From the NCBI GenBank assembly GCA_026646885.1, contig JAPKHK010000006.1, forward strand, positions 225,113-289,112: a stretch of 64,000 nucleotides of DNA, written 5' to 3'. Position numbers and translations under genes: made by a program. The stretch comes from Casimicrobiaceae bacterium. GTDB lineage: Bacteria; Pseudomonadota; Gammaproteobacteria; Burkholderiales; Casimicrobiaceae. Positions 15,658 through 25,399 of the stretch are shown one piece after another (position 1 is the stretch's first letter; each line of letters begins with the position of its first letter). Below the pieces are notes generated by a model. That model was not told the DNA's origin and searched no databases. It saw only the letters and a list, made by a program, of their open reading frames with translations.

Positions 15658-18198
15658 ATGTTGGGTGTGTACAAGCGTCAGTCGGGTGCGCGAAAGCACC
15701 TCTGGCTGGGCGCCGGGATGCTGGCGTTGGGATTGGGAGGGCCGGGGGCGGTGGCTCAGGCGCAGGAGAAAGCCGTCGTCGCCGGAACCTATCGCGGGCT
15801 GCTTCAGGTTGAGCGTTTCAGCGTTTCGCCCCCGCTGCGCGATTTGCCGGTGGCACCTCCGTTCGAACCAGGTCAGAAGCCGCCGATCGAAAGGCGCAGC
15901 GATTTACCGACCGGAAACGAGGGGCCGTTGGGACCACAGGATATCGACCCCATCGTGCAGCGTTCGCGAGGCGATGGACCGGACGTTCCCTCACCGACGG
16001 TCAGCTTCGACGCAAACTCCGCCACTGGCTACACGCCGCCCGACACCGTGGGCGATGTCGGGCCATCACATTACGTGCAGATGGTGAACACGAGTTTCGC
16101 GGTGTACAACAAATCCGGCACCCTATTGGCTGGGCCGTACACCAACAACACGCTTTGGGCGGGGTTCGGCGGAGCCTGCGAGTCTGAAAATTCCGGCGAT
16201 CCCATCGCGCTTTACGATCAATTCGCCGACCGCTGGCTGCTGATGCAATTCACCTCGGCCGGGCCGACCTACTATCTGTGCTTGGCGTTGTCCACGACGG
16301 GAGATCCAACTGCTACCTACTACCGCTGGGCGGTTAGTACCGGGGCCAACTTTCCCGATTATCCCAAGCTGGGGGTATGGAACGATGCTTACCTGGCATC
16401 GACCCGCGACTTTGCTCCGGGTTTCATGGGGATTGGGGTCTACGCCTTGAACCGGACGCAAATGCTCGCCGGCAACCCCACTCCCCTGATCATCTCCATG
16501 AATACGGGCACGTCGCCGGCCTATGCCATGGGCGATGGCCTTCAACCCGTTGATATCGATGGCTTCACCTTGCCGCCGACCGGGTCGCCGGCATATTTCA
16601 TCGGCTCGCAAGACAACGGCGGACCCTACGGTGCCCCTAGCGACGCGCTGAACCTCTGGAAGCTCACTTACAACTTCCAAGATCCGCCTTCCTCGTCCCT
16701 GCTGCTTGCCGATACCATCGCGGTGACCGCTTTCGATTCGATGCTGGCCGCGTGCTCGGGCCGCAGTTGCGTTCCCCAGCCCGGCACCGCCAACAAGGTC
16801 GACCATCAGGGCTACCGGCAGCGGGTGCTGCATCGCGCCGCTTACCGCAATTTTGGTACGTACGAGAGCATCGTCACCAACCAATCCATCGAAGCCTCCG
16901 CGATCTCCGGCATCCGCTGGTGGGAACTGCGCAGCCCAAATTCCTCGCCCTTCGTGTACCAAGAAGGCACCTACGCTCCAGGTGCAACCGACGGCATCCA
17001 CCGCTGGTTCGGCAGTTTCGCACAGGACAAATACGGCAATGCCGCCCTGGGCTATTCGGTGTCCAATGGTACGAGCACCTATCCCGGCATCCGCTATACC
17101 GGCCGATTGGTTACTGACACCTTGGGGCAACTGCCCCAGGGCGAAGGCATCATCGTGACCGGCGGTGGTTCACAGACCGGTTCGCAGCGCTGGGGCGACT
17201 ATTCCTCGATGAACGTCGATCCGGTGGATGATTGCACCTTCTGGTACACCACCGAATACTATGCCACGTCGAGCTCCGCCGGCTGGCGGACGCGGGTCGG
17301 CGCTTTCAAATTTCCCGGCTGCAAGGTGGCCGGCGGCGCAAGGCGCGTTTTCGTTGCCTCGACGGGCAATGATGCCAATGCGTCGAGCAACTGCCCGGTA
17401 ACCGCACCTTGCCGGACCTTCCAGGTTGCGGTCGAAGTAGTCGACGCGGGCGGCGAGGTCATCGCCCTCGACTCTGCTGGATATGGCCCGGTCAGCATCA
17501 CCCGTTCGCTCTCCATCATTTCAGCGCCAGGCGCGCGCGCCAGCATTTCCGCAAGCTCGGGCAATGCCATCACCATCGGCGCGCCCAACGTCAATGTCGT
17601 GCTTCGGGGGCTTTCGCTGCATGGCAATGGCGCGACCCACGGGATCTATGTCAACAACGGCACTTCAGTAGCCATCGAACAGTGTGTCATCTACGGCTTT
17701 TCGAGCGGAAACGGCATTTTCGTGGCCGGACCGAGGCGGGTTTCCGTTACCGATTCGTTGCTGCGCGATAACGCGGTCGGCGCTGGTTTCCAGGACGGCG
17801 CCATCGCCATCATCAATAAGTCGAAGTTTCTGGGCAGCACCGGCAACGGCATTCTTGCCCTGGCCACGCTCACCGGCACCACCACCGACGTCAGCGTTTC
17901 TCGCAGCGTCGTGCAAGGAGCGGGGGGGGACTGGGCGGTGTCCAGTCAGGCGCCCTTGGCCGGCGCGGTGGCTCGCCTGCAGCTCACGCACAGCGCGATC
18001 GCCAGCGCGGGAGTTGGCGTGGCCGCCTATGGGGCAGGGCTGGCGACGGTGAGCGCCGACCGGGTTCGAATCAGCGGTAACATCGTCGGGTTTTACGTTT
18101 CCGGCGCGGGTGCCGCGATCAAAACAAGGGGAAACAACACGGTGAGCGACAATGGCACCAACCTCATGGGCAGCTTGACTGCCCTGGGCGGCGTCTGA
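15658..18198 (+). CDS. Large exported protein with C-terminal beta-helix domain
   Basis: An 846-residue protein. A long N-region and hydrophobic segment (WLGAGMLALGLGGPGAVAQAQ) form the signal peptide. Residues of about 115-560 form a globular domain of unknown family (TGYTPPDTVGDVGPSHYVQ, PDYPKLGVWNDAYLAS, RWGDYSSMNVDPVDDCTFW). The last 285 residues repeat the 14681 protein: FVASTGNDANASSNCPVTAPCRTF cap, helix turns, and NNTVSDNGTN at the end. AAAGGA precedes ATG 15658. It starts 59 bases after the upstream gene and is probably co-transcribed. Confidence 0.82.
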   Translation: MLGVYKRQSGARKHLWLGAGMLALGLGGPGAVAQAQEKAVVAGTYRGLLQVERFSVSPPLRDLPVAPPFEPGQKPPIERRSDLPTGNEGPLGPQDIDPIVQRSRGDGPDVPSPTVSFDANSATGYTPPDTVGDVGPSHYVQMVNTSFAVYNKSGTLLAGPYTNNTLWAGFGGACESENSGDPIALYDQFADRWLLMQFTSAGPTYYLCLALSTTGDPTATYYRWAVSTGANFPDYPKLGVWNDAYLASTRDFAPGFMGIGVYALNRTQMLAGNPTPLIISMNTGTSPAYAMGDGLQPVDIDGFTLPPTGSPAYFIGSQDNGGPYGAPSDALNLWKLTYNFQDPPSSSLLLADTIAVTAFDSMLAACSGRSCVPQPGTANKVDHQGYRQRVLHRAAYRNFGTYESIVTNQSIEASAISGIRWWELRSPNSSPFVYQEGTYAPGATDGIHRWFGSFAQDKYGNAALGYSVSNGTSTYPGIRYTGRLVTDTLGQLPQGEGIIVTGGGSQTGSQRWGDYSSMNVDPVDDCTFWYTTEYYATSSSAGWRTRVGAFKFPGCKVAGGARRVFVASTGNDANASSNCPVTAPCRTFQVAVEVVDAGGEVIALDSAGYGPVSITRSLSIISAPGARASISASSGNAITIGAPNVNVVLRGLSLHGNGATHGIYVNNGTSVAIEQCVIYGFSSGNGIFVAGPRRVSVTDSLLRDNAVGAGFQDGAIAIINKSKFLGSTGNGILALATLTGTTTDVSVSRSVVQGAGGDWAVSSQAPLAGAVARLQLTHSAIASAGVGVAAYGAGLATVSADRVRISGNIVGFYVSGAGAAIKTRGNNTVSDNGTNLMGSLTALGGV

Positions 18199-18220
18199 GA
18201 AGGAAGTCCGAAGCATGAAC

Positions 18221-18237
18221 GCCCCGGCCGACGGGGC
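18221..18237. terminator. Hairpin after the beta-helix genes
   Basis: GCCCCG, a 5-base loop, then CGGGGC: a perfect 6-bp GC stem 23 bases after the stop at 18198. There is no T-run, so it is not a classical intrinsic terminator, but the position suits transcript end or stabilisation. Confidence 0.4.
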
Positions 18238-18377
18238 TGACGCCTGGGCCTGGCGGGCGGCCGCGCGAGGGGTCTAGCCGCGGCTGGCAGCTGCGCCATG
18301 GGGTCGAAGTGCTCGCCCGCGGACAATTCGGATCAAGCCTGAGTTGCGGTTGGTGCGGGGCCGCTAGCCCGGGTCGT

Positions 18378-18397
18378 CGCGAACGGTTTCGTTCGCG
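18378..18397. other. Strong hairpin in convergent intergenic DNA
   Basis: CGCGAACG, loop GTTT, CGTTCGCG: an 8-bp perfect stem. It lies between the plus-strand beta-helix genes and the minus-strand membrane gene at 18628 and may end transcripts from either side. No T-run follows in either direction. Confidence 0.4.
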
Positions 18398-18420
18398 GGG
18401 CGGAATCGAACACACCGTTA

Positions 18421-18615
18421 TTGGCGGCTTTGGGGCCAATGCACTTGCCTGCCAGCGGCAAAATTGGCGGCGGTCAGCAGGGCTCCACTCGACTCATCGA
18501 GACCGGCGACGCGTTTGGGCCACCCTTTCATCTCACTCTGCCGTGGCGGCCTGCGTTCCTACTCGTGTTCGCAGCCTTGGTGCTGGGCTATCTGCTGTAT
18601 CGGCGGGCGGGCTGA
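18421..18615 (+). CDS. Possible small single-helix membrane protein (doubtful)
   Basis: A 64-codon frame ending in LPWRPAFLLVFAALVLGYLLYRRAG, a clean C-terminal transmembrane helix with a basic tail. The N-terminal half is weak and the start is uncertain. It ends 12 bases before the convergent membrane gene. Only the helix supports it. Confidence 0.3.
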   Translation: MAALGPMHLPASGKIGGGQQGSTRLIETGDAFGPPFHLTLPWRPAFLLVFAALVLGYLLYRRAG

Positions 18616-18627
18616 GACGCCTCTCGT

Positions 18628-19077
18628 TCAGCGCAGAATCTGGTTCTTCACCATCCGGCTGCTGTAAATCAACAAGGCAACGCCGACCGCAACGATGGTC
18701 AAGGTGAAGGCCAGCGCTGCGGCGCCGCCCATGATCTCATAGCCCTTGGAGAGCAAATAGTTGTGCACGAAGGTGGGCAACATGGCCAGTAGCGACACCG
18801 CGAAGACCGGCTTGGCCCAGCGGCGGCGCAGCAGCAACAGCACCGAAGCCAGCACGGCGCTCCACACGCTGATCGCCCAGGTGGCCACCGACCACTTGGG
18901 CAGGCCGTAGAAGTAGTCGAGCTGCTCGGGCGTAAAACCGGCCATGTACGAGGCATTGCGCGTCTGAGTCATGAGATAGTCGAATGCGCCCATGCCGTTC
19001 CATAAGAGCGCCAAAATGCCGATGAGCCACAGATGCCAAGGGGCCTTGCCGGAGGCTGAAAGCGAGCTTGCAGTCAT
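18628..19077 (-). CDS. Four-helix membrane protein, unknown function
   Basis: A 149-residue integral membrane protein: helices around LWLIGILALLWNGMGAFDYL, WSVATWAISVWSAVLASVLLLL, VFAVSLLAMLPTFVHNYLL and AAALAFTLTIVAVGVALLIY. Similar sequences are often labelled sugar transporter, without evidence. ATG 19077 has GGAAAGGAT upstream; the longer frame to 19197 adds a poor N-terminus. Confidence 0.72.
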   Translation of the reverse strand: MTASSLSASGKAPWHLWLIGILALLWNGMGAFDYLMTQTRNASYMAGFTPEQLDYFYGLPKWSVATWAISVWSAVLASVLLLLRRRWAKPVFAVSLLAMLPTFVHNYLLSKGYEIMGGAAALAFTLTIVAVGVALLIYSSRMVKNQILR

Positions 19078-19710
19078 GGCGATCCTTTCCGTTCGAGAGC
19101 CTGGGTTGAACCAGTGTGAACGCGACGAGACTCTGCCCCATCGCGCGCGCGACCGGTAATGATCGGGCGATTGTAGGCCGCTCTGTGGCGGTGTCAATTT
19201 GCCAGGTGCGCAACAGGGAGATACAAGCGCGTTTTATTGGCCGGCATCGCCTTCTCAAAGCTCACGCAAACCCCATGGCGTAGCGATCAGCGCGCGCAAT
19301 CCGGGTGTCTCGGCGTGGCGCACCTCCAGCGCGTCCGCCAGCCCGAGCGAGCGGAGAAATGGGCGCACGCGCCGACCAGCTCGTGCGGGGCGCACCGTTG
19401 AACCGCGCTTGCGCAGTTCTCGGCAACGGTAGCCATGCGCGGACGGCGGAGCACCGTACAGTGACGCCGCTAGGCGCTGTTTGACAATATACGACTGCCG
19501 ACACCCTTTCCGCGACACCCTTTCGCGACCGACACCGTTTCCGACACCGTTTCCCCCGTGTAGATGATTCGAACACGACAACTTTCTTCCCTCGCCGTGG
19601 TTGGCGAGGCTCGGCTCGCAGATCCGTGCTCCCCCCGTCAGCAGAACGTTCCGCTTTTCTACTCGGCGCGGCGGAGTGGAATAGTTCGCCGACCTTGCTC
19701 TGGAGGCCGT
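19078..19710. other. Long intergenic region without accepted genes
   Basis: More than 600 bases with no convincing coding frame. It holds TTGACA near 19481, four copies of a 12-base repeat (19499-19553) and arginine-rich open frames on the minus strand (19255-19581) that look like non-coding or degraded sequence. The ending of one such frame (RALIATPWGLREL) looks faintly like a real C-terminus, so gene decay is possible. Confidence 0.4.
19499..19553. repeat. Short tandem repeat, CGACACC(C/G)TTTC x4
   Basis: Four copies of a 12-base unit: CGACACCCTTTC at 19499-19510 and 19513-19524, and CGACACCGTTTC at 19530-19541 and 19542-19553. Copies 1-2 and 3-4 differ only at base 8. Spacers are 2, 5 and 0 bases. 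Role unknown; it lies about 160 bases upstream of a broken exported-protein gene. Confidence 0.7.
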
Positions 19711-20250
19711 ATGCGCATCCTTTTTCTTGCCTTCATCGCCTTGAGTGCGGCCGCCCGCAGTACCGACTTCCCGTCAGCCGACGAGGTCCGCCCACCGCCG
19801 ACGGCAAATGTCCCCGCGGGCGCCATCGACCTCAAAGGTTTTTTTATCGGCATGCCCGAAGCAGCCGCCCTCGCGCGGATGCCATCTTCACAATCCACCC
19901 TGCGATTCACAATTGCCGGCGTGCCAAGCAAATCCAGTATGCCTTCTTGGGGTTTTCATGATGGCACCCTCGACTACTTTGACTTCTTCTTTGAGTCCGC
20001 CGCCTTCACCACCGTCTACGCAGCGGTTCGCGACAAATTTCCCAGCCTTCAGTGCGAGTACACCACCGTTTAGAACCGCTACGGCGCACAATTCGAGCAA
20101 ACGGAGTGCACACTCACCAGAGCCAATACCAGCCTCAGTCTCCGCCGGTACGTTGGCGGCGAACTCAGCACCTCAAGCCTGAGCATGTATTCGACCCGCT
20201 ACAAAAACGAACTGCTCCAACGTGCTGCTCGCAAAAACAAAGATATCTAA
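19711..20250 (+). pseudogene. Exported hypothetical protein interrupted by an amber codon
   Basis: ATG 19711 starts a signal peptide (MRILFLAFIALSAAARS) and 120 codons of protein-like sequence ending YPSLQCEYTTV-equivalent (FPSLQCEYTTV). TAG at 20071-20073 stops it, but the same frame continues for 58 sense codons (NRYGAQFEQTECTLTRANTS, then LSMYSTRYKNELLQ) to TAA at 20248. The continuation keeps the style of the first part, including the second cysteine of a likely disulfide. One C-to-T change of a CAG codon would explain it. Family not recognised. Confidence 0.7.
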
Positions 20251-20313
20251 GAAAAGTGGGCCAGCGAGGCGAGCACCGATTAAACGATTTGTGCGAAGCC
20301 CACCCCCCCGCCC

Positions 20314-23300
20314 TCACATACTCCTGCGATACTGCCCGCCCACTTCAAAAAGTGCGGTGGTGATTTGCCCCAGCGAACACACGCGCACGGCTTCCACCAA
20401 TTCCGCGAAGATGTTGTCGCCTTTGATGGCTGCTTGTTTGAGGCGTTCAAGGGCGCGCGGCGATTCTGTCGCGTGGCGGGTGTGGAAAGCTCTGAGGCGC
20501 TGCAACTGCGACTGCTTTTCTTCTTCGGTGGAGCGCGCCAGTTCGAGCTTGTCGGGCACCGGGTCGCCGTGCGGGTTGCGGAAGGTGTTGACGCCAATGA
20601 TGGGGTAGGAGCCGTCGTGTTTTTGCTGCTCGTAATAGAGCGACTCTTCCTGAATCTTGCCGCGCTGATAGCCGGTTTCCATGGCGCCCAACACGCCGCC
20701 GCGTTCAGCAATGGCTTCGAACTCTTTCAACACCGCTTCTTCCACGAGGTCGGTGAGCTCATCGATGATGAAAGCGCCCTGGTTGGGGTTTTCGCTTTTC
20801 GCCAAGCCCCATTCGCGGTTGATGATGAGCTGGATGGCCATGGCGCGGCGCACGCTTTCTTCGGTGGGCGTGGTGATGGCTTCGTCGTAGGCGTTGGTGT
20901 GCAGGCTGTTGCAGTTGTCGTAAATGGCGATCAGCGCTTGCAGGGTGGTGCGGATGTCGTTGAAGGCGATTTCCTGCGCGTGCAGACTGCGGCCAGAAGT
21001 CTGGATGTGGTACTTCAGTTTTTGCGAGCGCTCGTTGCCGCCGTATTTGTTTTTGATGGCGGTGGCCCAGATGCGCCGCGCCACGCGGCCCAGCACAGTG
21101 TACTCCGGGTCCATGCCATTGCTGAAGAAGAAGGAGAGGTTGGGCGCGAAGTCGTCGATGTGCATGCCGCGCGCGAGATAGGCTTCGACGTAGGTAAAGC
21201 CGTTGGCCAGCGTGAAAGCGAGCTGTGAAATCGGGTTGGCGCCGGCTTCGGCGATGTGGTAGCCGGAAATCGACACCGAATAGAAATTGCGCACGTTGTG
21301 GTGGACGAAAAACTCTTGGATGTCGCCCATCATCTTCAGCGCGAACTCGGTCGAGAAGATGCAGGTGTTTTGGCCCTGGTCTTCTTTCAAAATGTCGGCC
21401 TGCACCGTGCCGCGCACCGTGGAAAGCGTCCAGGCGCGAATCTTCTGGGTTTCGTCGTCGGTGGGTTCGCGCTGGTTTTCTTCGCGAAAGCGCGCAAGCT
21501 GCTGCTCGATGGCGACATTAAAAAACATCGCCAGCATGGTCGGCGCCGGGCCGTTGATGGTCATCGACACCGAGTTGTTCGGCGCGCAGAGGTCGAAGCC
21601 CGAGTAGAGCACTTTCAGGTCGTCGAGGGTGGCGATGGAGACGCCCGAATTACCGACCTTGCCGTAGATGTCGGGCCTGGGGTCGGGGTCGCAGCCATAG
21701 AGCGTGACCGAATCGAAAGCGGTGGAAAGGCGCTTGGCGGGCATGGCATCGGCCAAAAGATGAAAGCGCCTGTTGGTGCGAAAGGCGTCGCCTTCACCAG
21801 CGAACATGCGCGTGGGGTCTTCGTTCTCGCGCTTGAAGGCGAAGACGCCGGCGGTGTACGGAAAACTGCCGGGCACGTTTTCCAGCAATTGCCACTTGAG
21901 AATTTCACCCTCGTCTTCGAAACGCGGCAGCACCACTTTGCGCACCTGCGTGCCGGAGAGCGAAGTGCTGGTGAGCTGGGTGCGGATTTCTTTGTCACGA
22001 ATTTTCACCACGTATTCGTCGCCCGAATAAGCGGCGCACGTTTGCGGCCACATCTCCAGAAGCTTCTTGCAGCGCGCGTCGAGTTTGTGTTCGCGCGCCT
22101 CGATCAGCGCCGGGAGCGCGGCGGAATCCTCCTGGCATTCTTTGGCGAGCATGTCGCGCGCGGCTTTGAGCTGCTGACGCTCGCGCGCGATGCGCGCTTG
22201 CGCTTCCGCCCAGCGGCGATAGCCGCGCGAAGTGTCGGCGATTTCGGCAAGGTAACGCGCGCGCTGCGGCGGCACGATCACCGTTTTGCCGCTGGAGACT
22301 CGGCTTGCCGGCTTGGGCAGTTTGTTGGCGGCGAGTTTGAGGCCGTGCTGCGACAGGCGTGCCGTCAACTCGTGGTAGAGCGCGCTGACGCCGTCGTCGT
22401 TGAAGCGCGCGGCCATGGTGCCGAATACCGGCATTTCATCCACCGGCGTTTGAAACAGTTCGCGGTTTCTTTGCACTTGTTTGCGCACATCGCGCAGCGC
22501 ATCGGCGCCGCCCTTGCGGTCGAACTTGTTGATGGCGACGAAATCGGCGAAATCGAGCATGTCGATTTTTTCGAGCTGGCTGGCGGCACCGAATTCGGGC
22601 GTCATCACATACAGCGTGGCATCCGCCAGCGGCACGATGGCGGCGTCGCCCTGGCCGATGCCCGAGGTTTCGACGATGATCAGATCGAAGCCCGCCGCCT
22701 TGCAGCACTGGATGACATCGGGCAGGGCCTGCGAAATTTCCGTGCCGGTGTCGCGCGTAGCCAGCGAGCGCATGTAGATCTGCGGGTGGCCGATGGCGTT
22801 CATGCGAATGCGGTCGCCCAGCAAGGCGCCGCCGGACTTGCGCCGCGAGGGGTCGATGGAGACGATGGCGATACGCAAGCGGTCGCCCTGGTCGATGCGA
22901 AAGCGCCGCACCAGTTCATCGGTGAGCGAGGATTTGCCCGCACCACCCGTGCCGGTGACGCCCAGCACCGGCGTCTTGGCGCTCTGCGCGGCGGCGTGGA
23001 TGGCGTCGCGCAGCGCGGGCGGACAGTGGCCGTTTTCCAAAGCGGTGATGAAGCGCGACAGCGCCCGTCGGTCGCCCTTTTTCAGGCTGTCGATGGTCGC
23101 GGGCATTTCGTGGGCGGGGTCGAGGTCGCAGGCGGCGACACATTCGTTGATCATGCCTTGCAGTCCCAAACGCGCGCCGTCTTCGGGCGAAAAGATGCGC
23201 GTAATGCCGTAGTCGTGCAGTTCGCGCATTTCTTCCGGCACGATCACGCCGCCGCCGCCGCCGAAGACCTTGATCTTGGCGCCACCGCGCTCCTTCAGAA

Positions 23301-23574
23301 GGTCGATCATGTACTTGAAGAATTCGACGTGCCCGCCCTGATAAGAACTGATGGCGATGCCCTGCACGTCTTCTTCCAGCGCCGCGGTGACGATTTCTTC
23401 CACCGAGCGGTTGTGGCCGAGGTGGATGACTTCGCAGCCGGTGGCCTGCAAAAGCCGCCGCATGATGTTGATGGCCGCGTCGTGACCGTCGAATAGGCTC
23501 GCCGCGGTGACAAAGCGCACCTTGTGCTTGGGTTTGTAAGCCGCCGGTCGCGCCGTGCGGGAAAGGTCGTTCAT
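20314..23574 (-). CDS. icmF: Fused isobutyryl-CoA mutase (IcmF)
   Basis: A 1086-residue fusion. Residues 20-150 are a B12-binding domain ([13 protein letters not shown] with the cobalt-ligand histidine near 31). Residues 200-420 are a MeaB/ArgK-type G-protein chaperone ([12 protein letters not shown] near 205-216, [15 protein letters not shown]). The rest is the acyl-CoA mutase barrel, with the IcmF-type [19 protein letters not shown] and [15 protein letters not shown] in place of the methylmalonyl-CoA mutase substrate loop. It interconverts isobutyryl- and butyryl-CoA, possibly pivalyl-CoA. ATG 23574 has GGAGG five bases upstream. A palindrome 87-106 bases upstream may control it. Confidence 0.93.
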   Translation of the reverse strand: MNDLSRTARPAAYKPKHKVRFVTAASLFDGHDAAINIMRRLLQATGCEVIHLGHNRSVEEIVTAALEEDVQGIAISSYQGGHVEFFKYMIDLLKERGGAKIKVFGGGGGVIVPEEMRELHDYGITRIFSPEDGARLGLQGMINECVAACDLDPAHEMPATIDSLKKGDRRALSRFITALENGHCPPALRDAIHAAAQSAKTPVLGVTGTGGAGKSSLTDELVRRFRIDQGDRLRIAIVSIDPSRRKSGGALLGDRIRMNAIGHPQIYMRSLATRDTGTEISQALPDVIQCCKAAGFDLIIVETSGIGQGDAAIVPLADATLYVMTPEFGAASQLEKIDMLDFADFVAINKFDRKGGADALRDVRKQVQRNRELFQTPVDEMPVFGTMAARFNDDGVSALYHELTARLSQHGLKLAANKLPKPASRVSSGKTVIVPPQRARYLAEIADTSRGYRRWAEAQARIARERQQLKAARDMLAKECQEDSAALPALIEAREHKLDARCKKLLEMWPQTCAAYSGDEYVVKIRDKEIRTQLTSTSLSGTQVRKVVLPRFEDEGEILKWQLLENVPGSFPYTAGVFAFKRENEDPTRMFAGEGDAFRTNRRFHLLADAMPAKRLSTAFDSVTLYGCDPDPRPDIYGKVGNSGVSIATLDDLKVLYSGFDLCAPNNSVSMTINGPAPTMLAMFFNVAIEQQLARFREENQREPTDDETQKIRAWTLSTVRGTVQADILKEDQGQNTCIFSTEFALKMMGDIQEFFVHHNVRNFYSVSISGYHIAEAGANPISQLAFTLANGFTYVEAYLARGMHIDDFAPNLSFFFSNGMDPEYTVLGRVARRIWATAIKNKYGGNERSQKLKYHIQTSGRSLHAQEIAFNDIRTTLQALIAIYDNCNSLHTNAYDEAITTPTEESVRRAMAIQLIINREWGLAKSENPNQGAFIIDELTDLVEEAVLKEFEAIAERGGVLGAMETGYQRGKIQEESLYYEQQKHDGSYPIIGVNTFRNPHGDPVPDKLELARSTEEEKQSQLQRLRAFHTRHATESPRALERLKQAAIKGDNIFAELVEAVRVCSLGQITTALFEVGGQYRRSM

Positions 23575-23660
23575 GTCGCCTCCAAGGTCACTTTTGGCCG
23601 GGCGCAACGCGGGAGCCAGAGGAAAAAAGGATTATGCGCCGGGAGCTTGGCAACCGTAAA

Positions 23661-23680
23661 TGACGTTTACGTAAACGTCA
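23661..23680. promoter_or_regulatory. Perfect 20-bp palindrome, probable operator for icmF
   Basis: TGACGTTTACGTAAACGTCA is its own reverse complement. It lies about 87 bases upstream of the icmF start and about 105 bases upstream of the DUF433 gene on the other strand. From memory it resembles operators of MerR-type regulators (LiuR class) of branched-chain amino-acid and acyl-CoA catabolism, which would fit the mutase, but no such regulator gene is in the window. Confidence 0.65.
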
Positions 23681-23785
23681 ATCACCGAAACGACAATCTT
23701 CCTGCTACGTGAGCCGTGGCGGATGTGCCGCATCCGGCAGTTTGGATTAGACTGAACAGGTTTCCAGCTAGAAACGGCACGAATC

Positions 23786-24013
23786 ATGGATTATCGGAGT
23801 TGCATCACGCTCGATCCCGGTAAGCGGGGAGGGAAACCGCTGATTCGCGGGCTTCGCATTGCGGTACAGGATGTGCTCGGCTGGCTTGCCGAAGGTCTTT
23901 CGATCGAAAACATCCTGGCCGATTATCCCGAACTCACCCGCGAGGACATTCAGGCCTGCCTAAGGTTTGCCGCCGACCGAGAGAGATCCACGATTTGGTT
24001 GCATGCAGCGTGA
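23786..24013 (+). CDS. DUF433 protein, probable antitoxin
   Basis: A 75-residue DUF433 protein: ITLDPGKRGGKPLIRGLRI, VQDVLGWLAEGLSIENIL, then ADYPELTREDIQACLRFAAD, a helix-turn-helix-like fold. DUF433 genes usually sit just upstream of DUF5615 PIN-like genes and act as the antitoxin. The next gene's GTG overlaps its stop (GTGA). Confidence 0.85.
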   Translation: MDYRSCITLDPGKRGGKPLIRGLRIAVQDVLGWLAEGLSIENILADYPELTREDIQACLRFAADRERSTIWLHAA

Positions 24014-24342
24014 AGCTGCTTCTCGACGAGAACCTCTCGCGCCGCATTTTGCCTCGCATCGGAGTGGTCTACCCGGGTTCGACGCAAGTAGCCCTGGAGG
24101 GACTCGAAATGGCAGATGATCGCGCGATCTGGGCGTTTGCGAAGAATCACGATTTCGTCATCGTTTCCAAGGATGACGACTTTATTGCACTCCAAGGGCT
24201 GCTCGGCTTTCCACCGAAGTTGATCCGCCTGAGCCAAGGCAACAGCAACAATGACCAAGTTGCCGAGACCCTGGTGCAGCATGCTCCTGAAATCGTCGCC
24301 AGCCTGTCGCGCTCAGACGTTGGCCTGATCGAGTTGATCTAG
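24010..24342 (+). CDS. DUF5615 PIN-like protein, probable toxin
   Basis: A 110-residue PIN-like protein: KLLLDENLSRRILPRI (acidic residues of the nuclease centre), MADDRAIWAFAKNHDFVIVSKDDDF with the second acidic cluster, and PPKLIRLSQGNSN. Such proteins are predicted ribonucleases and partners of DUF433. The GTG at 24010-24012 is used because it overlaps the upstream stop. Activity is inferred from the family. Confidence 0.85.
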   Translation: MKLLLDENLSRRILPRIGVVYPGSTQVALEGLEMADDRAIWAFAKNHDFVIVSKDDDFIALQGLLGFPPKLIRLSQGNSNNDQVAETLVQHAPEIVASLSRSDVGLIELI

Positions 24343-24571
24343 CCAAGGCGCCCGCCAACACGGCAAGGTCTTGAAGGGCGAGTCGGATTCGTGACCGCCC
24401 ACCCTTCGCGGCCTCCGCCGCGTTGCAAAGGCAACCCCTCGTGGCTCACGCCGCTCTCAAGACGCGGCACCTTCGCTGCCATTTCGCCCGGGCTCGTCCC
24501 TGCGGAAGCGACTGAAGGTGCGAGGTGTTGGCTCGCTTGGTCGCGGTGCTTTAGACCCCACTTTGTTGAAG

Positions 24572-25399
24572 CTATCGCCCAAAAAGCCCGCTCAGCGCCT
24601 CCCCCGGATCCGCCGCCCGCATGAAGGCTTCGCCGACGAGAAACGCGTTGACCCCAGCGGCGCGCATCCGCGTGACGTCGTGGGTGGTGAGAATGCCCGA
24701 CTCCGTGACCACATTGCGCCCTCCGGGAATCCTGCCGAGCAGGTCGAGTGTGGTTTCCAAGCGAACTTCGAAAGTGCGCAGATTGCGGTTGTTGATCCCG
24801 AGTATCGCGCCTTCGAGTTCCAGCGCCACGCTCAGCTCTTCGGCGTCGTGCACTTCCACCAGGACGTCCATCCCCAGCTCCATCGCCAGCGCATGCAGAG
24901 CGCGCAACTGCGGTGGGCGCAAGGCGGCGACGATGAGCAGCACGGCGTCCGCCCCCCAAGCGCGGGCCTCGTAAACCTGATATTCGTCGACCAGGAAATC
25001 CTTGCGCAGCACGGGCAGGGTGCAAGCGGCGCGGGCTTCTTGCAAATACTCGGGGGCACCTTGAAAAAACTCGCGGTCGGTGAGCACGGAAAGACAGGCC
25101 GCGCCGTGGGCGGCATAACTCACGGCAATGGCGGCGGGCTGGAAGTCCTCGCGCAATACGCCCTTGCTGGGGCTCGCTTTCTTGATTTCGGCGATGACCG
25201 CCGGTTTGCCGGCGCCAATCTTGGCCCCGAGGGCCGCAGCAAAGCCACGCGGCGCATCGGCTTGGCGCGCAGCAAGTCGCAGCATGGGCAGGGAGCGTGT
25301 GGTTTTAGCGGTGGCGACTTCGCGCGCTTTCACGGCGAGTATGCGCCGCAAGATGTCGGCGCGTGGCGCGCCGCCGTTGCCTTCGGGGCGCTCGCTCAT
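24572..25399 (-). CDS. trpC: Indole-3-glycerol-phosphate synthase
   Basis: A 275-residue TrpC. It has [36 protein letters not shown] (phosphate site), [43 protein letters not shown] and [12 protein letters not shown], the full set of barrel motifs. It converts CdRP to indole-3-glycerol phosphate. ATG 25399 overlaps the trpD stop (ATGA). Last gene of the operon trpE-trpG-trpD-trpC. Confidence 0.96.
   Translation of the reverse strand: MSERPEGNGGAPRADILRRILAVKAREVATAKTTRSLPMLRLAARQADAPRGFAAALGAKIGAGKPAVIAEIKKASPSKGVLREDFQPAAIAVSYAAHGAACLSVLTDREFFQGAPEYLQEARAACTLPVLRKDFLVDEYQVYEARAWGADAVLLIVAALRPPQLRALHALAMELGMDVLVEVHDAEELSVALELEGAILGINNRNLRTFEVRLETTLDLLGRIPGGRNVVTESGILTTHDVTRMRAAGVNAFLVGEAFMRAADPGEALSGLFGR

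Noticed and set aside
18378..18420. tRNA-like T-loop (TTCGATTC on the minus strand)
   Set aside because: No acceptor, D- or anticodon stems around it.
19255..19581. 108-codon minus-strand frame in the empty region
   Set aside because: Biased composition and no start signal; at most a decayed gene end.
21256..23496. 746-codon open frame on the plus strand antisense to icmF
   Set aside because: It mirrors the codon structure of icmF, is arginine/histidine-rich and resembles no protein family.
24391..24624. 77-codon frame between DUF5615 and trpC
   Set aside because: Proline/arginine-rich with no motif; common appearance of non-coding GC-rich DNA.
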